A stretch of 64,000 nucleotides of DNA from Dietzia sp. JS16-p6b (GCF_003052165.1 NZ_CP024869.1:3568001-3632000); one strand, 5' to 3'; numbered from the stretch's first letter, positions 1 through 9,138 are shown. Notes: generated from the sequence alone by a model not told the origin. Translations and numbers: made by a program.

Positions 1-1
1 C

Positions 2-209
2 GATGCGCTCACGGTAGCAGTCGCTGACATCGAGCAGGATCTAGGTACCAAAGTCAGCGAGATGGTGAAGGGAATCATCCCGGCACTTCGGAGCTTCGGA
101 TACCCCGGCCTCTCTGATCCCGGCCTCAAAGCTGAAACAACCTTGGACATCGAACGCGTGCTGGGGAACCACACCAGCATTCGTTACGACGGTGTAGCCG
201 GGGTATCAC
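2..209 (+). pseudogene. gajA: gajA fragment 1 (OLD-family nuclease of a Gabija-like system), middle part, cut by ISL3
   Basis: This open stretch enters from the left edge of the window and is stopped by an ISL3 element at 210. It is the ATPase part of an OLD-family protein (AAA ATPase plus TOPRIM nuclease), which in Gabija is the DNA-nicking partner of a UvrD-type helicase. The assignment rests on the two later fragments (1673-2397 and 6527-6904). Removing the insertions and one copy of each target duplication gives one continuous frame of 436 visible residues. The N-terminal Walker A region lies outside the window. The last codons before the break read into a Leu-Pro-Glu-Ser-Tyr-Ser-Gly-Leu-Gly run after the insertion, which resembles the ABC-type signature of OLD ATPases. 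The gene is broken as it stands. Confidence 0.75.
202..209. repeat. 8-bp target duplication of ISL3 copy 1 (GGTATCAC)
   Basis: GGTATCAC occurs at 202-209 and again at 1665-1672, directly flanking the element. An 8-bp duplication is usual for the ISL3 family. Both copies are perfect, so the insertion is recent or undisturbed. Confidence 0.95.
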
Positions 210-1664
210 GGCCCTTCCGGTTTTAGAGTGCATTGATCCGGTCCTGAAGCTGTCCGGAGTGGATCAGTGACCGCAAGATGTAGTGCTTGAGGTTCCGGAA
301 GCCCAGGGCGATTCCGCGGAGGTGCTCGAGGCGTCCGTTGATGGCTTCGACGGGGCCGTTGGAAGCGCCCACGTCGAAGTAGGCCAGGATCTCCCGATGC
401 CGCTTCCACAGCGAACGGCCGAGCTGCGCGAGCTCGGGGAGTTCGGCGGGTACACCGGCCCGGATCGACTTGAGGAGCTTGTACATAGCGATCTTGCCCT
501 CCCGCTTGCCCGAGGCTTCGTAAGCAGTGATGAGTCGCTGGTAGACGCCGTAGGTGACCTCCACCGCCGCGTGCGCGTCATGGGCGGTGAACGCTTGGAA
601 CAGGCGCATCTTCTGCTTGTCGGTCAGCAGTTCAGCGCGGGTTCGCAGGGTGCGGCGGATGCCGTACAGCGGGTCGCCCGTGCGGCCCCGGTGCCCGGTG
701 GTGGCCTGCTGGATGCGTTGGCGGCACACGGTGAGCTTGTCGGCGGCCAGGTGCACGACGTGGAACGGGTCCATCACCGTCCGGGCAGCGGGCACCGCGC
801 TGGCGGCGGCGGTGTGGTAGCCGGCGAACCCGTCCATCGTGACAACCTTGACCCGGTCTCGAAACACCTGGTCACGGGCGTCCAGCCACTCGGTGAGGAC
901 CTTCGCCGAACGGCCCGGGACCATGTCCAACAGGCGAGACGGGCCGGTGCCGTCCACGACCGGGGTCAGGTCGACCAGGACGGTGACGAACGCACTGCTG
1001 CCGTCGCCGCGCACGTGCTTCCATTTGTGCTCATCGACACCGAGAACGCGGACTCCGTCGAAGTGTCCGGGCTGCTCGTAGACCATCGTGCGAACCTCCG
1101 AGACCGCCAGGTCATTGACCAGGTCCCACCCCAGCCCGAGGGCCTTGGCCACGGCGGACACGCTGGTGCGGTCGATCGCCAGACGCTGCAGGATCCAGCG
1201 GCTGCAGCGGCGGGTGGTCTTGGCCCGCGGCTCGGCCAACGCCGGCATCCGCTGCTGGAAGATCCTCGTAGCGCACTCGGTGTTGTCGCAGGTGAAGCGC
1301 GGTACCCGCACGTGCAGTCTGGTGGGATGCCCGACGATCGGTAGATCCGTGACCTTCCGCTGGACGTGGTCCCGCAAACGGCCCGCCATCCCGCACTCGG
1401 CGCAGATCGGGTCGAGTGTGACCGGGGCGCAGAACAGGTGCGTGAGCTCGTCAGCCACAGCGGCGTCGGTGATGGTCACCCCGAGCTCGACGGTGCGGCA
1501 GATGGTGTCGGCGAGCAGGCTGGCGGTAGCGTTCAAAGCGGGTCCTGGGGATGCGAAGTGCTGGTGTAGGAACTTGCATCTTCACACGCCCCAGGACCCC
1601 TACATCTTGTGCCTCACCGCATCACCGCAGCATCCCCGCTACGCACTCCGGATCCGGAAGAGCC
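210..1664 (-). mobile_element. ISL3-family insertion sequence, copy 1 (1,455 bp)
   Basis: The element is bounded by imperfect inverted ends, GGCCCTTCCGG on the left and the reverse complement of GGCTCTTCCGG on the right, with perfect 8-bp duplications outside. It carries one transposase gene on the minus strand. Two more copies of the same length, in the same orientation and with identical transposase translations, lie at 5056-6510 and 27994-29448. This copy splits gajA. Confidence 0.95.
223..1536 (-). CDS. ISL3-family transposase (copy 1)
   Basis: The product is a 437-residue DDE transposase, the usual ISL3 length. Near the N-terminus it has a zinc-finger-like set of cysteines (CAEC, then CDNTEC). 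It then has a helix-turn-helix region and the DDE core, with GVDEHKW for the first Asp, VVTMDGFAGY for the second, and a C-terminal SNGPVEAINGRLE block with the catalytic Glu. The stop codon lies inside the left terminal repeat. About 128 bp separate the start codon from the right end, enough for a promoter. The protein is identical in the other two copies, so all three may be active. It mobilises this element by cut-and-paste transposition. Confidence 0.95.
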   Translation of the reverse strand: MNATASLLADTICRTVELGVTITDAAVADELTHLFCAPVTLDPICAECGMAGRLRDHVQRKVTDLPIVGHPTRLHVRVPRFTCDNTECATRIFQQRMPALAEPRAKTTRRCSRWILQRLAIDRTSVSAVAKALGLGWDLVNDLAVSEVRTMVYEQPGHFDGVRVLGVDEHKWKHVRGDGSSAFVTVLVDLTPVVDGTGPSRLLDMVPGRSAKVLTEWLDARDQVFRDRVKVVTMDGFAGYHTAAASAVPAARTVMDPFHVVHLAADKLTVCRQRIQQATTGHRGRTGDPLYGIRRTLRTRAELLTDKQKMRLFQAFTAHDAHAAVEVTYGVYQRLITAYEASGKREGKIAMYKLLKSIRAGVPAELPELAQLGRSLWKRHREILAYFDVGASNGPVEAINGRLEHLRGIALGFRNLKHYILRSLIHSGQLQDRINAL

Positions 1665-1672
1665 GGTATCAC

Positions 1673-2397
1673 TCCCTGAGTCTTACAGCGGACTGGGGTC
1701 TCGCAACCTCATCCTAATGTTGCTCACGCTTCTTAGCTACTACCGCGAGTATGCGACGAGGGGCAACATGCCTGGACTGCACCTGGTCTTCATCGAAGAG
1801 CCTGAAGCGCATCTTCATCCGCAGATGCAGGAGGTGTTCATCGAGCAGCTAGCTTCGGTCGCTGAGCTTTTCCCGACGCTGGATGAAAAGAGGCAGCCCT
1901 GGTGGCCTCAGTTCGCGGTCTCGACCCACTCGTCTCATGTTGCCAACCGTGCGGACTTCTCAACCATCCGATATTTCCGTGTCGAAAACGACCCGAAAGG
2001 TGGCCCAGGCCACCACGCCAATGTCCTCGACCTCACCAACGCTGAAGACATCAATAAGAAGTTCCTGCACCAGTACCTGACCCTCACCCGCTCCGACCTC
2101 TTCTTCGCCGACAAAGCCATACTCGTGGAAGGCACAAGCGAACGGCTGATCGTTCCCGCGGCCATCCGAAACGCCAAACATGAGCTCAGCAGCCAATACG
2201 TTGCGCTCATGGAAGTGGGAGGCGCATACGCCCACATATTCTTCCCGCTCCTTGACTTCCTCCGCATTCCAGCACTCATCATCACCGACCTCGATGCAGT
2301 AGGCCCGGTCGACGGCAAGAAGCGAGACGGAGCAACGACAGTTCACGAAGGCACATCAACAAGTAACGCAACCATCAAGAAGTGGTTCCCCGACACC
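1673..2397 (+). pseudogene. gajA: gajA fragment 2 (ATPase Walker B and TOPRIM part)
   Basis: This is the central part of the OLD-family nuclease. It begins just after the ISL3 duplication and runs in frame to the IS21 insertion at 2398. Visible motifs are LGSRNL (signature region), the Walker B stretch FIEEPEAHLHP, the His switch STHSSHVAN, and the TOPRIM elements ILVEGTSERLIVP (metal-binding Glu) and IITDLDAV (Asp-x-Asp), followed by EGTSTSNATIKKWF. These are the hallmarks of GajA and other class 2 OLD nucleases, which nick or cut DNA and are controlled by nucleotide. After the insertion the frame hits a stop two codons into IS21. The joined frame continues at 6527. Confidence 0.85.
2390..2397. 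repeat. 8-bp target duplication of the IS21 element (CCGACACC)
   Basis: CCGACACC at 2390-2397 is repeated at 6519-6526. The right copy no longer touches the IS21 end because a second ISL3 element landed between them, exactly at the IS21 terminus. Confidence 0.9.
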
Positions 2398-2542
2398 TGT
2401 TAGGGACGTGCTTCGGATAGCAGGGTTCTGATGATCGGGTAGCGCGAGTATGAGCATCGGATAGCGGTGCCGGTCCTCGTGTGCTCGTGTCGGTTCTACG
2501 CGTGGCAACCAGGCTGCGCGTGGATCCGAACAGGAGGCACGG

Positions 2543-4204
2543 GTGACTGATTACCGATTGGTGATGTCGCTACTGCTGCAGGACAGGTCCTACCGGGACA
2601 TCGAGGCGATCGCGGGTTGCTCGCATCGCACGGTCGCGAAGGCGAAGAAGGTCTGCCACGAGCACGGGTTGACCGCCACGAGCCAGGTCGAGGCGCTCAG
2701 CGTCGAGGAGATCGACGTCTTGTTCGCCGATGGGCGCAAGACGCCGTCGAAGGAGTTCGTCGCCTTCGACGTGGCGGCTGCCGTGAAGAAGCGCACGGGC
2801 AAGAAGAAGCTGCCGCTGCGGGTGCTGTGGGCCAACTACCTCGACACTGACGGCACGCCGGGGCAGCGGCACTACAGCTACCAGCGGTTCTGCCAGATCA
2901 TCGGCGAGTACGTCGAGGTCAACGAGCTGACGATGCGGATCACGCACGTGCCCGGGCACACGATGCAAGTCGACTGGGCGGGCACGAAGATGGCCATCTT
3001 CGATCCCGTCACCGGCACCAAGACCACAGTGTCGGTGTTCGTGGCGTCGCTTCCGTACTCGGGGATGGTCTTCGCCTGCGGCTGTCTGGACGAGAAGATG
3101 CCGAACTGGCTCGACGCGCACTTGCGGGCGTTCGAGTACTTCGGCGGCGCGGCGCAGGTGATCGTCCCGGACAACGCCTCGACGGCGTCGAACCAGATCG
3201 CCCGCGGTGACCGGGCCCGCGAGGTCAACCGTGAGTACCGGGACTTCCTCGAGTATCACCAGACCGCTGCCGTGCCCACTCGGCCGGTGCGCCCGACAGA
3301 CAAGGGGAACGTCGAGGCCGGAGTGAAAGTGGTGACGAACTGGGTGATTGGACGCCTGGCCGATCGGCGCTTCGCGAGCCTGGACGATGCGAACGACGCG
3401 ATCGCCGCCGAGGTGGAGGCGATCAACGACCGGACCCCGTTCCGCGGCCAGAAGACCAGCCGCCGGGAGCTGTTCACCGAGCACGAGCAGTCGGAACTGT
3501 TCGACCTTCCCGAGGCCCGCTGGCAGCCAGTCATCTGGAAGAAGTCCAAGGTCAACAGGGATTACCACGTGGAGATCGCCACGGTGAAGTACTCGGTGCC
3601 CTACACCTTCGCTGGCCAGCACGTCGATGTGAAGATCACCGGCCCCACACTCACGGTCATGGCTGGCGGGGAGGTCATCGCCTCCCACGCCGTCTCCGGT
3701 AGGCGACATTCCTTCGTGACCGACCCTGACCATGTTCCCGCGCAGCATCTGCAGACCTCGGACCTATGGTCGCGGGCGTACTTCGTGCGCCAGGCCCACA
3801 AGATCGGACCGCACACCGTCGCCGCGATCAGCGAGGTCCTCGATCGCCAGCGGATCGAGGCTCAGGGCTATCGCTCGTGCCAGAACATCCTCGCCCTGGC
3901 CCGCGGGGACAACAAGATGCTGCTCGAGCGGGCCTGTGGCCAACTCGTCTCCGAGACCTCCCGCCGGGCGATCAGCTACACCGCCGTCAAGCAGCAGCTG
4001 GCGGCCCTGAGGACCCAGGCCGCCGCCCGGCCCACCACCACGCAGCCGGCGGTGGCGGCTACGACGGACCGGCTGGAGCCGCCACCGGGTCGGCGAGATA
4101 CCACCGGGGCGCATCTGGCCGGGCCCGAGCAGTTCAGCCTCGCCGCCCTCACAGGAGGCCCGAGCCCGAGCAGCGGCACCGCGGGGCAGGAGGAGCTGCA
4201 GTGA
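2543..4204 (+). CDS. istA: IS21-family transposase IstA
   Basis: The 553-residue integrase-type transposase cuts and joins the IS21 ends. A helix-turn-helix occupies roughly residues 1-45 (SYRDIEAIAGCSHRTVAKAK). The DDE core follows, with QVDWAGTKM (first Asp), VPDNAST (second Asp) and a Glu in NVEAGVK, then a C-terminal beta-rich domain (KYSVPYTFAGQHVDV). The start is GTG at 2543, chosen because a clear AGGAGG lies 5 bases upstream. The stop overlaps the GTG start of istB, the usual coupled arrangement in IS21. Confidence 0.95.
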   Translation: MTDYRLVMSLLLQDRSYRDIEAIAGCSHRTVAKAKKVCHEHGLTATSQVEALSVEEIDVLFADGRKTPSKEFVAFDVAAAVKKRTGKKKLPLRVLWANYLDTDGTPGQRHYSYQRFCQIIGEYVEVNELTMRITHVPGHTMQVDWAGTKMAIFDPVTGTKTTVSVFVASLPYSGMVFACGCLDEKMPNWLDAHLRAFEYFGGAAQVIVPDNASTASNQIARGDRAREVNREYRDFLEYHQTAAVPTRPVRPTDKGNVEAGVKVVTNWVIGRLADRRFASLDDANDAIAAEVEAINDRTPFRGQKTSRRELFTEHEQSELFDLPEARWQPVIWKKSKVNRDYHVEIATVKYSVPYTFAGQHVDVKITGPTLTVMAGGEVIASHAVSGRRHSFVTDPDHVPAQHLQTSDLWSRAYFVRQAHKIGPHTVAAISEVLDRQRIEAQGYRSCQNILALARGDNKMLLERACGQLVSETSRRAISYTAVKQQLAALRTQAAARPTTTQPAVAATTDRLEPPPGRRDTTGAHLAGPEQFSLAALTGGPSPSSGTAGQEELQ

Positions 4205-4959
4205 CTGATCGTCATCTCACCGACGCCGACATGCCACTGTTCACCCAGTTGCGGATGACCGCGTTCGGCCAGACCGTCATCGACTTGGCCAACGATCCCG
4301 CCTGCGACGAGTGGACCTTCTCGGAGAAGATCTTCCACGCCCTGGACAAAGAGATCACGGCCAGGCAGGAACGCCGGACCCAGAAACTACTCAAGGCCTC
4401 CAGATCGCCAAACCCTGACGCCTGCGTAGAAGAGATCCGCTACCTGCCTGACCGCAACGTCAACCGCGAGCTAATCGCACGACTTTCCAGCTGTCAATGG
4501 ATCGACGCCACTCGTAATCTCGTCGTGCTCGGCCAGTCCAGCGTGGGCAAGACCTACCTCGCCCAGGCACTGCTCAATGCCGCGTGCCGAAAGTACTACA
4601 CCGCGAGGTTCTTCCGACTCGACGACCTGGCCAACCGGCTCGCCGTTCTGGAGCCGACCTCGCAGCGCAGGCTGGACTTCCTCACCGACCTGCACAACTG
4701 CGACCTGCTGGTTCTCGATGACTTCCTGACCACGCCGGTGGCTCCGCACACAGCGGCGGAGCTGCTCAACATCCTTGCCGCTCGGGAAGGCCGGGGCTCG
4801 ACTCTGGTGACCTCGCAGTTCGATCCGCCCGATTGGTACAAGTCGCTCCAAGACGCGGTCATCGCCGAATCGATCCTCAACCGGATCGTCGCCGGCGCCG
4901 AGATCATCGCCCTCGACGGCCCGAACATGAGACGACACCTCGCCACGGCAACGCCATAG
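4201..4959 (+). CDS. istB: IS21 helper ATPase IstB
   Basis: The 252-residue AAA+ helper ATPase loads on target DNA and stimulates IstA. The Walker A motif reads GQSSVGKT (commonly GPSGTGKT in IstB proteins) and Walker B is LLVLDDFLT. A sensor-like SQF and the C-terminal RIV basic patch (ESILNRIVAGAEIIALDG) are in the usual places. The start is the GTG at 4201, overlapping the istA stop by a few bases; this gives the common IstB length and keeps the LTDADMPLFTQLRM N-terminal region. Confidence 0.93.
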   Translation: MTDRHLTDADMPLFTQLRMTAFGQTVIDLANDPACDEWTFSEKIFHALDKEITARQERRTQKLLKASRSPNPDACVEEIRYLPDRNVNRELIARLSSCQWIDATRNLVVLGQSSVGKTYLAQALLNAACRKYYTARFFRLDDLANRLAVLEPTSQRRLDFLTDLHNCDLLVLDDFLTTPVAPHTAAELLNILAAREGRGSTLVTSQFDPPDWYKSLQDAVIAESILNRIVAGAEIIALDGPNMRRHLATATP

Positions 4960-5055
4960 CGGCCCAGCGGTCGGACGGGCAGATGCCGCTATCCGATGCC
5001 CGTCCGACCGCTACCCGATCATCAGAACCGCGCTTTCCGAAGGGCGTCCCAAACA

Positions 5056-6510
5056 GGCCCTTCCGGTTTTAGAGTGCATTGATCCGGTCCTGAAGCTGTC
5101 CGGAGTGGATCAGTGACCGCAAGATGTAGTGCTTGAGGTTCCGGAAGCCCAGGGCGATTCCGCGGAGGTGCTCGAGGCGTCCGTTGATGGCTTCGACGGG
5201 GCCGTTGGAAGCGCCCACGTCGAAGTAGGCCAGGATCTCCCGATGCCGCTTCCACAGCGAACGGCCGAGCTGCGCGAGCTCGGGGAGTTCGGCGGGTACA
5301 CCGGCCCGGATCGACTTGAGGAGCTTGTACATAGCGATCTTGCCCTCCCGCTTGCCCGAGGCTTCGTAAGCAGTGATGAGTCGCTGGTAGACGCCGTAGG
5401 TGACCTCCACCGCCGCGTGCGCGTCATGGGCGGTGAACGCTTGGAACAGGCGCATCTTCTGCTTGTCGGTCAGCAGTTCAGCGCGGGTTCGCAGGGTGCG
5501 GCGGATGCCGTACAGCGGGTCGCCCGTGCGGCCCCGGTGCCCGGTGGTGGCCTGCTGGATGCGTTGGCGGCACACGGTGAGCTTGTCGGCGGCCAGGTGC
5601 ACGACGTGGAACGGGTCCATCACCGTCCGGGCAGCGGGCACCGCGCTGGCGGCGGCGGTGTGGTAGCCGGCGAACCCGTCCATCGTGACAACCTTGACCC
5701 GGTCTCGAAACACCTGGTCACGGGCGTCCAGCCACTCGGTGAGGACCTTCGCCGAACGGCCCGGGACCATGTCCAACAGGCGAGACGGGCCGGTGCCGTC
5801 CACGACCGGGGTCAGGTCGACCAGGACGGTGACGAACGCACTGCTGCCGTCGCCGCGCACGTGCTTCCATTTGTGCTCATCGACACCGAGAACGCGGACT
5901 CCGTCGAAGTGTCCGGGCTGCTCGTAGACCATCGTGCGAACCTCCGAGACCGCCAGGTCATTGACCAGGTCCCACCCCAGCCCGAGGGCCTTGGCCACGG
6001 CGGACACGCTGGTGCGGTCGATCGCCAGACGCTGCAGGATCCAGCGGCTGCAGCGGCGGGTGGTCTTGGCCCGCGGCTCGGCCAACGCCGGCATCCGCTG
6101 CTGGAAGATCCTCGTAGCGCACTCGGTGTTGTCGCAGGTGAAGCGCGGTACCCGCACGTGCAGTCTGGTGGGATGCCCGACGATCGGTAGATCCGTGACC
6201 TTCCGCTGGACGTGGTCCCGCAAACGGCCCGCCATCCCGCACTCGGCGCAGATCGGGTCGAGTGTGACCGGGGCGCAGAACAGGTGCGTGAGCTCGTCAG
6301 CCACAGCGGCGTCGGTGATGGTCACCCCGAGCTCGACGGTGCGGCAGATGGTGTCGGCGAGCAGGCTGGCGGTAGCGTTCAAAGCGGGTCCTGGGGATGC
6401 GAAGTGCTGGTGTAGGAACTTGCATCTTCACACGCCCCAGGACCCCTACATCTTGTGCCTCACCGCATCACCGCAGCATCCCCGCTACGCACTCCGGATC
6501 CGGAAGAGCC
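5056..6510 (-). mobile_element. ISL3-family insertion sequence, copy 2, nested at the IS21 right end
   Basis: It has the same 1,455-bp element, ends and orientation as copy 1. Its 8-bp target duplication CCCAAACA is at 5048-5055 and 6511-6518. CCCAAACA is also the terminal 8 bp of IS21, so this copy inserted precisely at the junction of IS21 and gajA and came after the IS21 insertion. Confidence 0.95.
5069..6382 (-). CDS. ISL3-family transposase (copy 2)
   Basis: The 437-residue transposase has the same translation as the gene at 223-1536, with the same cysteine cluster, helix-turn-helix and DDE blocks. The frame is intact. The identity between copies shows that they spread recently, or that gene conversion keeps them alike. 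Confidence 0.95.
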   Translation of the reverse strand: MNATASLLADTICRTVELGVTITDAAVADELTHLFCAPVTLDPICAECGMAGRLRDHVQRKVTDLPIVGHPTRLHVRVPRFTCDNTECATRIFQQRMPALAEPRAKTTRRCSRWILQRLAIDRTSVSAVAKALGLGWDLVNDLAVSEVRTMVYEQPGHFDGVRVLGVDEHKWKHVRGDGSSAFVTVLVDLTPVVDGTGPSRLLDMVPGRSAKVLTEWLDARDQVFRDRVKVVTMDGFAGYHTAAASAVPAARTVMDPFHVVHLAADKLTVCRQRIQQATTGHRGRTGDPLYGIRRTLRTRAELLTDKQKMRLFQAFTAHDAHAAVEVTYGVYQRLITAYEASGKREGKIAMYKLLKSIRAGVPAELPELAQLGRSLWKRHREILAYFDVGASNGPVEAINGRLEHLRGIALGFRNLKHYILRSLIHSGQLQDRINAL

Positions 6511-6526
6511 CCCAAACACCGACACC

Positions 6527-6904
6527 GACGCGCAGAACCCAACTGCCTTGCTGGCCGCTGCGGAGACGGACGCCATCATCAGCGGCAACCGGTACCTGGC
6601 GTTCCAGGTCCCCGAGAGCAAGGGGGAAGCCTGCGGCCGCACTTTCGAAGACGCCTTCCTCCTCGCCAACCCATCCGCTGAGGAGCTCGCGCTCACGGGC
6701 GATACCAAACAGGACGAGATCCGCGTCCGCGATGCTGTAGATGGCCTAAAGAAGAGCGACTTCGCTTTGCGATTCGCCGTAGATGAGGGCGGCTGGAAGA
6801 CCCCTCGATACATCCAACGCGGACTCGACTGGCTACTCGGTAGCCCTCCTGGACATGAAGCCGGGTCCGAGGCTCCAGGCGAGACCGGAGTCGTTGTTCG
6901 ATGA
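6527..6904 (+). pseudogene. gajA: gajA fragment 3 (C-terminal end)
   Basis: This is the last 125 codons of gajA. They join in frame to fragment 2 at a Pro-Asp-Thr / Asp-Ala-Gln seam once IS21, ISL3 copy 2 and one CCGACACC copy are removed. The stretch codes for NPTALLAAAETDAIISGNRY and FQVPES, then an Arg/Phe/Glu-rich part and RDAVDGLKKSDFALRF, typical of the helical end of OLD nucleases next to the TOPRIM fold. The stop overlaps the gajB start as ATGA, so the two genes were made as one unit. No start codon with a ribosome site is evident, so this piece is not expected to be expressed alone. Confidence 0.8.
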
Positions 6905-8679
6905 CCGCCCGGGAGAGCGCCGCGGCTGACAACGCCGAGAGGGCAAGCGAGGAAGCTCTCGCCACCCTCTTTGCCGCACTCGATAGTCGCAGGAACTTCA
7001 AACTCGAAGCGGGCGCTGGAGCAGGCAAGACCTACTCACTGATCCAAGCCCTGCGACGCATCCTGAAAAACAAGTCCGTCTACCTTCCCCGCAGCGATCA
7101 ACGAGTCGCTTGCCTGACGTACACCAAGGTCGCCCGCGACGAAATCAAAGCAAGAACCGACGAAGACCCCGCCATCTTCGCCGACACCCTTCACGGGTTC
7201 CTCTGGGAGATGATCAGCCCATACCAGAAGGCACTCGCTACGGCTCTCCGGTCGTCGGAAACCTGGCAGGAGCGTCTCGCCGAGAATTCAGATATCAGCG
7301 GGCTGGCGATCGAGTACGACCTAGGTATTCGTGGCCTTCACGAGGATCGAATCACGCTCCATCACAACGACATCCCCGAGTTTGCGATTCAGCTCTTCGG
7401 CAATGAGAAGTTCCGCTCGCTAATCACGGACCGGTTCCCCGTTATCTTCATCGACGAGTACCAGGACACCCCATCTGGGCTTGCCGAAGCGGTTCTGTCC
7501 GGTCACGGGGAAGACCGCACAAGCCCTGTCGTGGGTTTCTTCGGCGACCACTGGCAACAGATTTACGACAGAACTTGTGGCTCGATCGAGCATTCTTCGC
7601 TCACATCGATCCCCAAGAACGCCAACTTCCGATCAGACCGATCAGTCGTCGACTTCCTCAACAAGTTACGCCCGGAGCTTCCGCAGGCACCTCGGGCCGA
7701 CGCTGACGAGGGCACAGTGACGGTCTACCACTCCAACACTTGGCCGGGCGCCCGTCTGGGCAGAAACTGGAAGGGTCAGATCTCCCAGGAAGCTACCCAG
7801 GCATGTCTGGAATGGCTCCAAGTCGCGTCCCCAAGTAGCACATGGATCCAGAACTCAAAGGACTTGAAAGTCCTGATGCTCACGCACGCGACGATCGCGA
7901 ACGAGTTGGGCTACCCCAGCCTTCCGGGTGTCTTCTCGTCCAACGACTCCTTCGCCAATAAGGAAGACCCGGTGATCGAGTTCCTTGTCGACACTGCGGA
8001 ACCCGCTATGCAGGCGTTTTCCGAGCACAAGTACGGAGAGCTGTTTCGCCTCCTGGGAAGCAAGAGACCAACACTCACCGCACCGAAAGATAAGCATCGC
8101 TGGTCCGAGTTCTTTAATTCGCTCATCTCGACCAGCAGTACGGGCACGATCGGTGATGTGCTGGACCTCTTGAACTCGCAGAATCTCTTCTCCGTGCCCA
8201 CACGGGTAGTTAAGAGAGGACGCGACCTAGAAGAAGCACTACTGTCTCTCGGCCCTGGAGAGGAACTAGAAGAGCCGCGAAAGCTGGTGGAGCATCGGTC
8301 GCTACGGTCCGTACCGTATGCCGAAATACGCGCACTCCGCTCCTATTTGGAAGACAGTACCGTTTTCTCAACCAAACACTCTGTCAAAGGCGCAGAGTTT
8401 GACGACGTGATCGTCCTTGTTGGGCGCGGCTGGACTAAGTACGACTTCGCCAAGATGATCGCCGCCCACGCTCCGCAGAGCAAACCAGAACTCAGGCAGG
8501 CCGGGAGCTTCCCGCACTCACGCAACCTCTTCTACGTCTCCGCTTCGCGAGCAAAACACAACCTTGCACTGCTATTCGTTCAAGAGCTCAGCGACGACGC
8601 AGTCGCGGTTCTCGAGGATTGGGCTGGGCAGGAAAATGTGATCTCCATAGAGTTCGACGAGGCGGGCGTACTGCTCTGA
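6901..8679 (+). CDS. gajB: GajB-like UvrD/Rep-family helicase of a Gabija-like system
   Basis: The 592-residue superfamily 1A helicase has Walker A EAGAGAGKTYS (near residue 40), motif Ia CLTYTKVARDEIKAR, Walker B IFIDEYQDTP, motif III VVGFFGDHWQQIY, and the C-terminal motifs STKHSVKGAEFDDVIVL and NLFYVSASRAKHNLALL. In Gabija, GajB partners with the OLD nuclease GajA and responds to DNA ends. It is somewhat longer than the best-known GajB proteins (about 500 residues). Its ATG overlaps the gajA stop by 4 bases. The frame is intact although its partner is broken by three insertions; any promoter would now lie in or before ISL3 copy 2. Confidence 0.85.
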   Translation: MTARESAAADNAERASEEALATLFAALDSRRNFKLEAGAGAGKTYSLIQALRRILKNKSVYLPRSDQRVACLTYTKVARDEIKARTDEDPAIFADTLHGFLWEMISPYQKALATALRSSETWQERLAENSDISGLAIEYDLGIRGLHEDRITLHHNDIPEFAIQLFGNEKFRSLITDRFPVIFIDEYQDTPSGLAEAVLSGHGEDRTSPVVGFFGDHWQQIYDRTCGSIEHSSLTSIPKNANFRSDRSVVDFLNKLRPELPQAPRADADEGTVTVYHSNTWPGARLGRNWKGQISQEATQACLEWLQVASPSSTWIQNSKDLKVLMLTHATIANELGYPSLPGVFSSNDSFANKEDPVIEFLVDTAEPAMQAFSEHKYGELFRLLGSKRPTLTAPKDKHRWSEFFNSLISTSSTGTIGDVLDLLNSQNLFSVPTRVVKRGRDLEEALLSLGPGEELEEPRKLVEHRSLRSVPYAEIRALRSYLEDSTVFSTKHSVKGAEFDDVIVLVGRGWTKYDFAKMIAAHAPQSKPELRQAGSFPHSRNLFYVSASRAKHNLALLFVQELSDDAVAVLEDWAGQENVISIEFDEAGVLL

Positions 8680-8774
8680 TCCGGTCCTCTCGGCGCTCGA
8701 GCAGGCGATCCAAACCCGGTGACGGGGTTCGTTCGAGTTCACCTCGACTGGTCTCGTCCATCGCAGCGATGCCG

Positions 8775-9035
8775 GGACCCAGTACGTGCCCCTGGCCCAC
8801 GCGAAGCCGGGCAGAGGTCGATTGGTAGCGTCGGCGACGCCTTGGACAATGCCCTCATGAAGGCCACAATCGGGTTGTACAAGACTGAACTGATCGACTT
8901 GGAAACCACCCGCAGGTGCACCGGCCGCAACGAGGTCGAACGCGAGGCCGCGGACTGGGTGAAGTGGTTCAACGACGAGCGTTTGGCATTCCGCGATCGA
9001 TTACCGGCCACTCGTCGAATGCGAGGCGACGTACC
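8775..9035 (+). pseudogene. Remnant of an IS3-family transposase (OrfB 3' part)
   Basis: From about 8815 one frame reads SIGSVGDALDNALMKATIGLYKTEL and then WVKWFNDERL, the unmistakable end of an IS3-family OrfB (in active members SVGDSYDNALAES, and a W-x-x-WYN block). The part upstream (8775-8815) only resembles transposase in another frame (QYVPLAHAK), so a frameshift separates them, and the catalytic core before it is missing. No terminal repeats were recognised. It marks an old insertion between gajB and the cutinase-like gene. Confidence 0.75.
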
Positions 9036-9138
9036 GTTCCAATCAGGCGACCAAGCCTCAGGCCGCCCGATTCACCAAGACCCTCCGACGGAGCCAGCGC
9101 GGTTCACTTCGACGGCAACCCCTACGTGCGCTGGGGAA

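Larger units (their letters stand above)
2398..5055 (+). mobile_element. IS21-family insertion sequence (2,658 bp) with istA and istB
   Basis: The element starts TGTTAGGGACG and ends CGTCCCAAACA. Its ends match over roughly 70 bp as inverted repeats (2398-2467 and 4986-5055), sharing GGTTCTGATGATCGGGTAGC and GCATCGGATAGCGG. Long multi-site ends and a 5'-TG...CA-3' boundary are typical of IS21. It inserted into gajA and was later flanked on its right by ISL3 copy 2. Because the ISL3 target was the last 8 bp of IS21, that end was duplicated and the IS21 stays complete. Confidence 0.93.

Noticed and set aside
283-1344. Long plus-strand frame (353 codons) across the ISL3 element, repeated in the other copies
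   Set aside because: It is antisense to the transposase, has no recognisable motif, and its length follows from the high GC content.
6455-6904. 149-codon gene beginning inside ISL3 copy 2
   Set aside because: Its first codons are ISL3 end sequence; the remainder is the in-frame 3' end of gajA.
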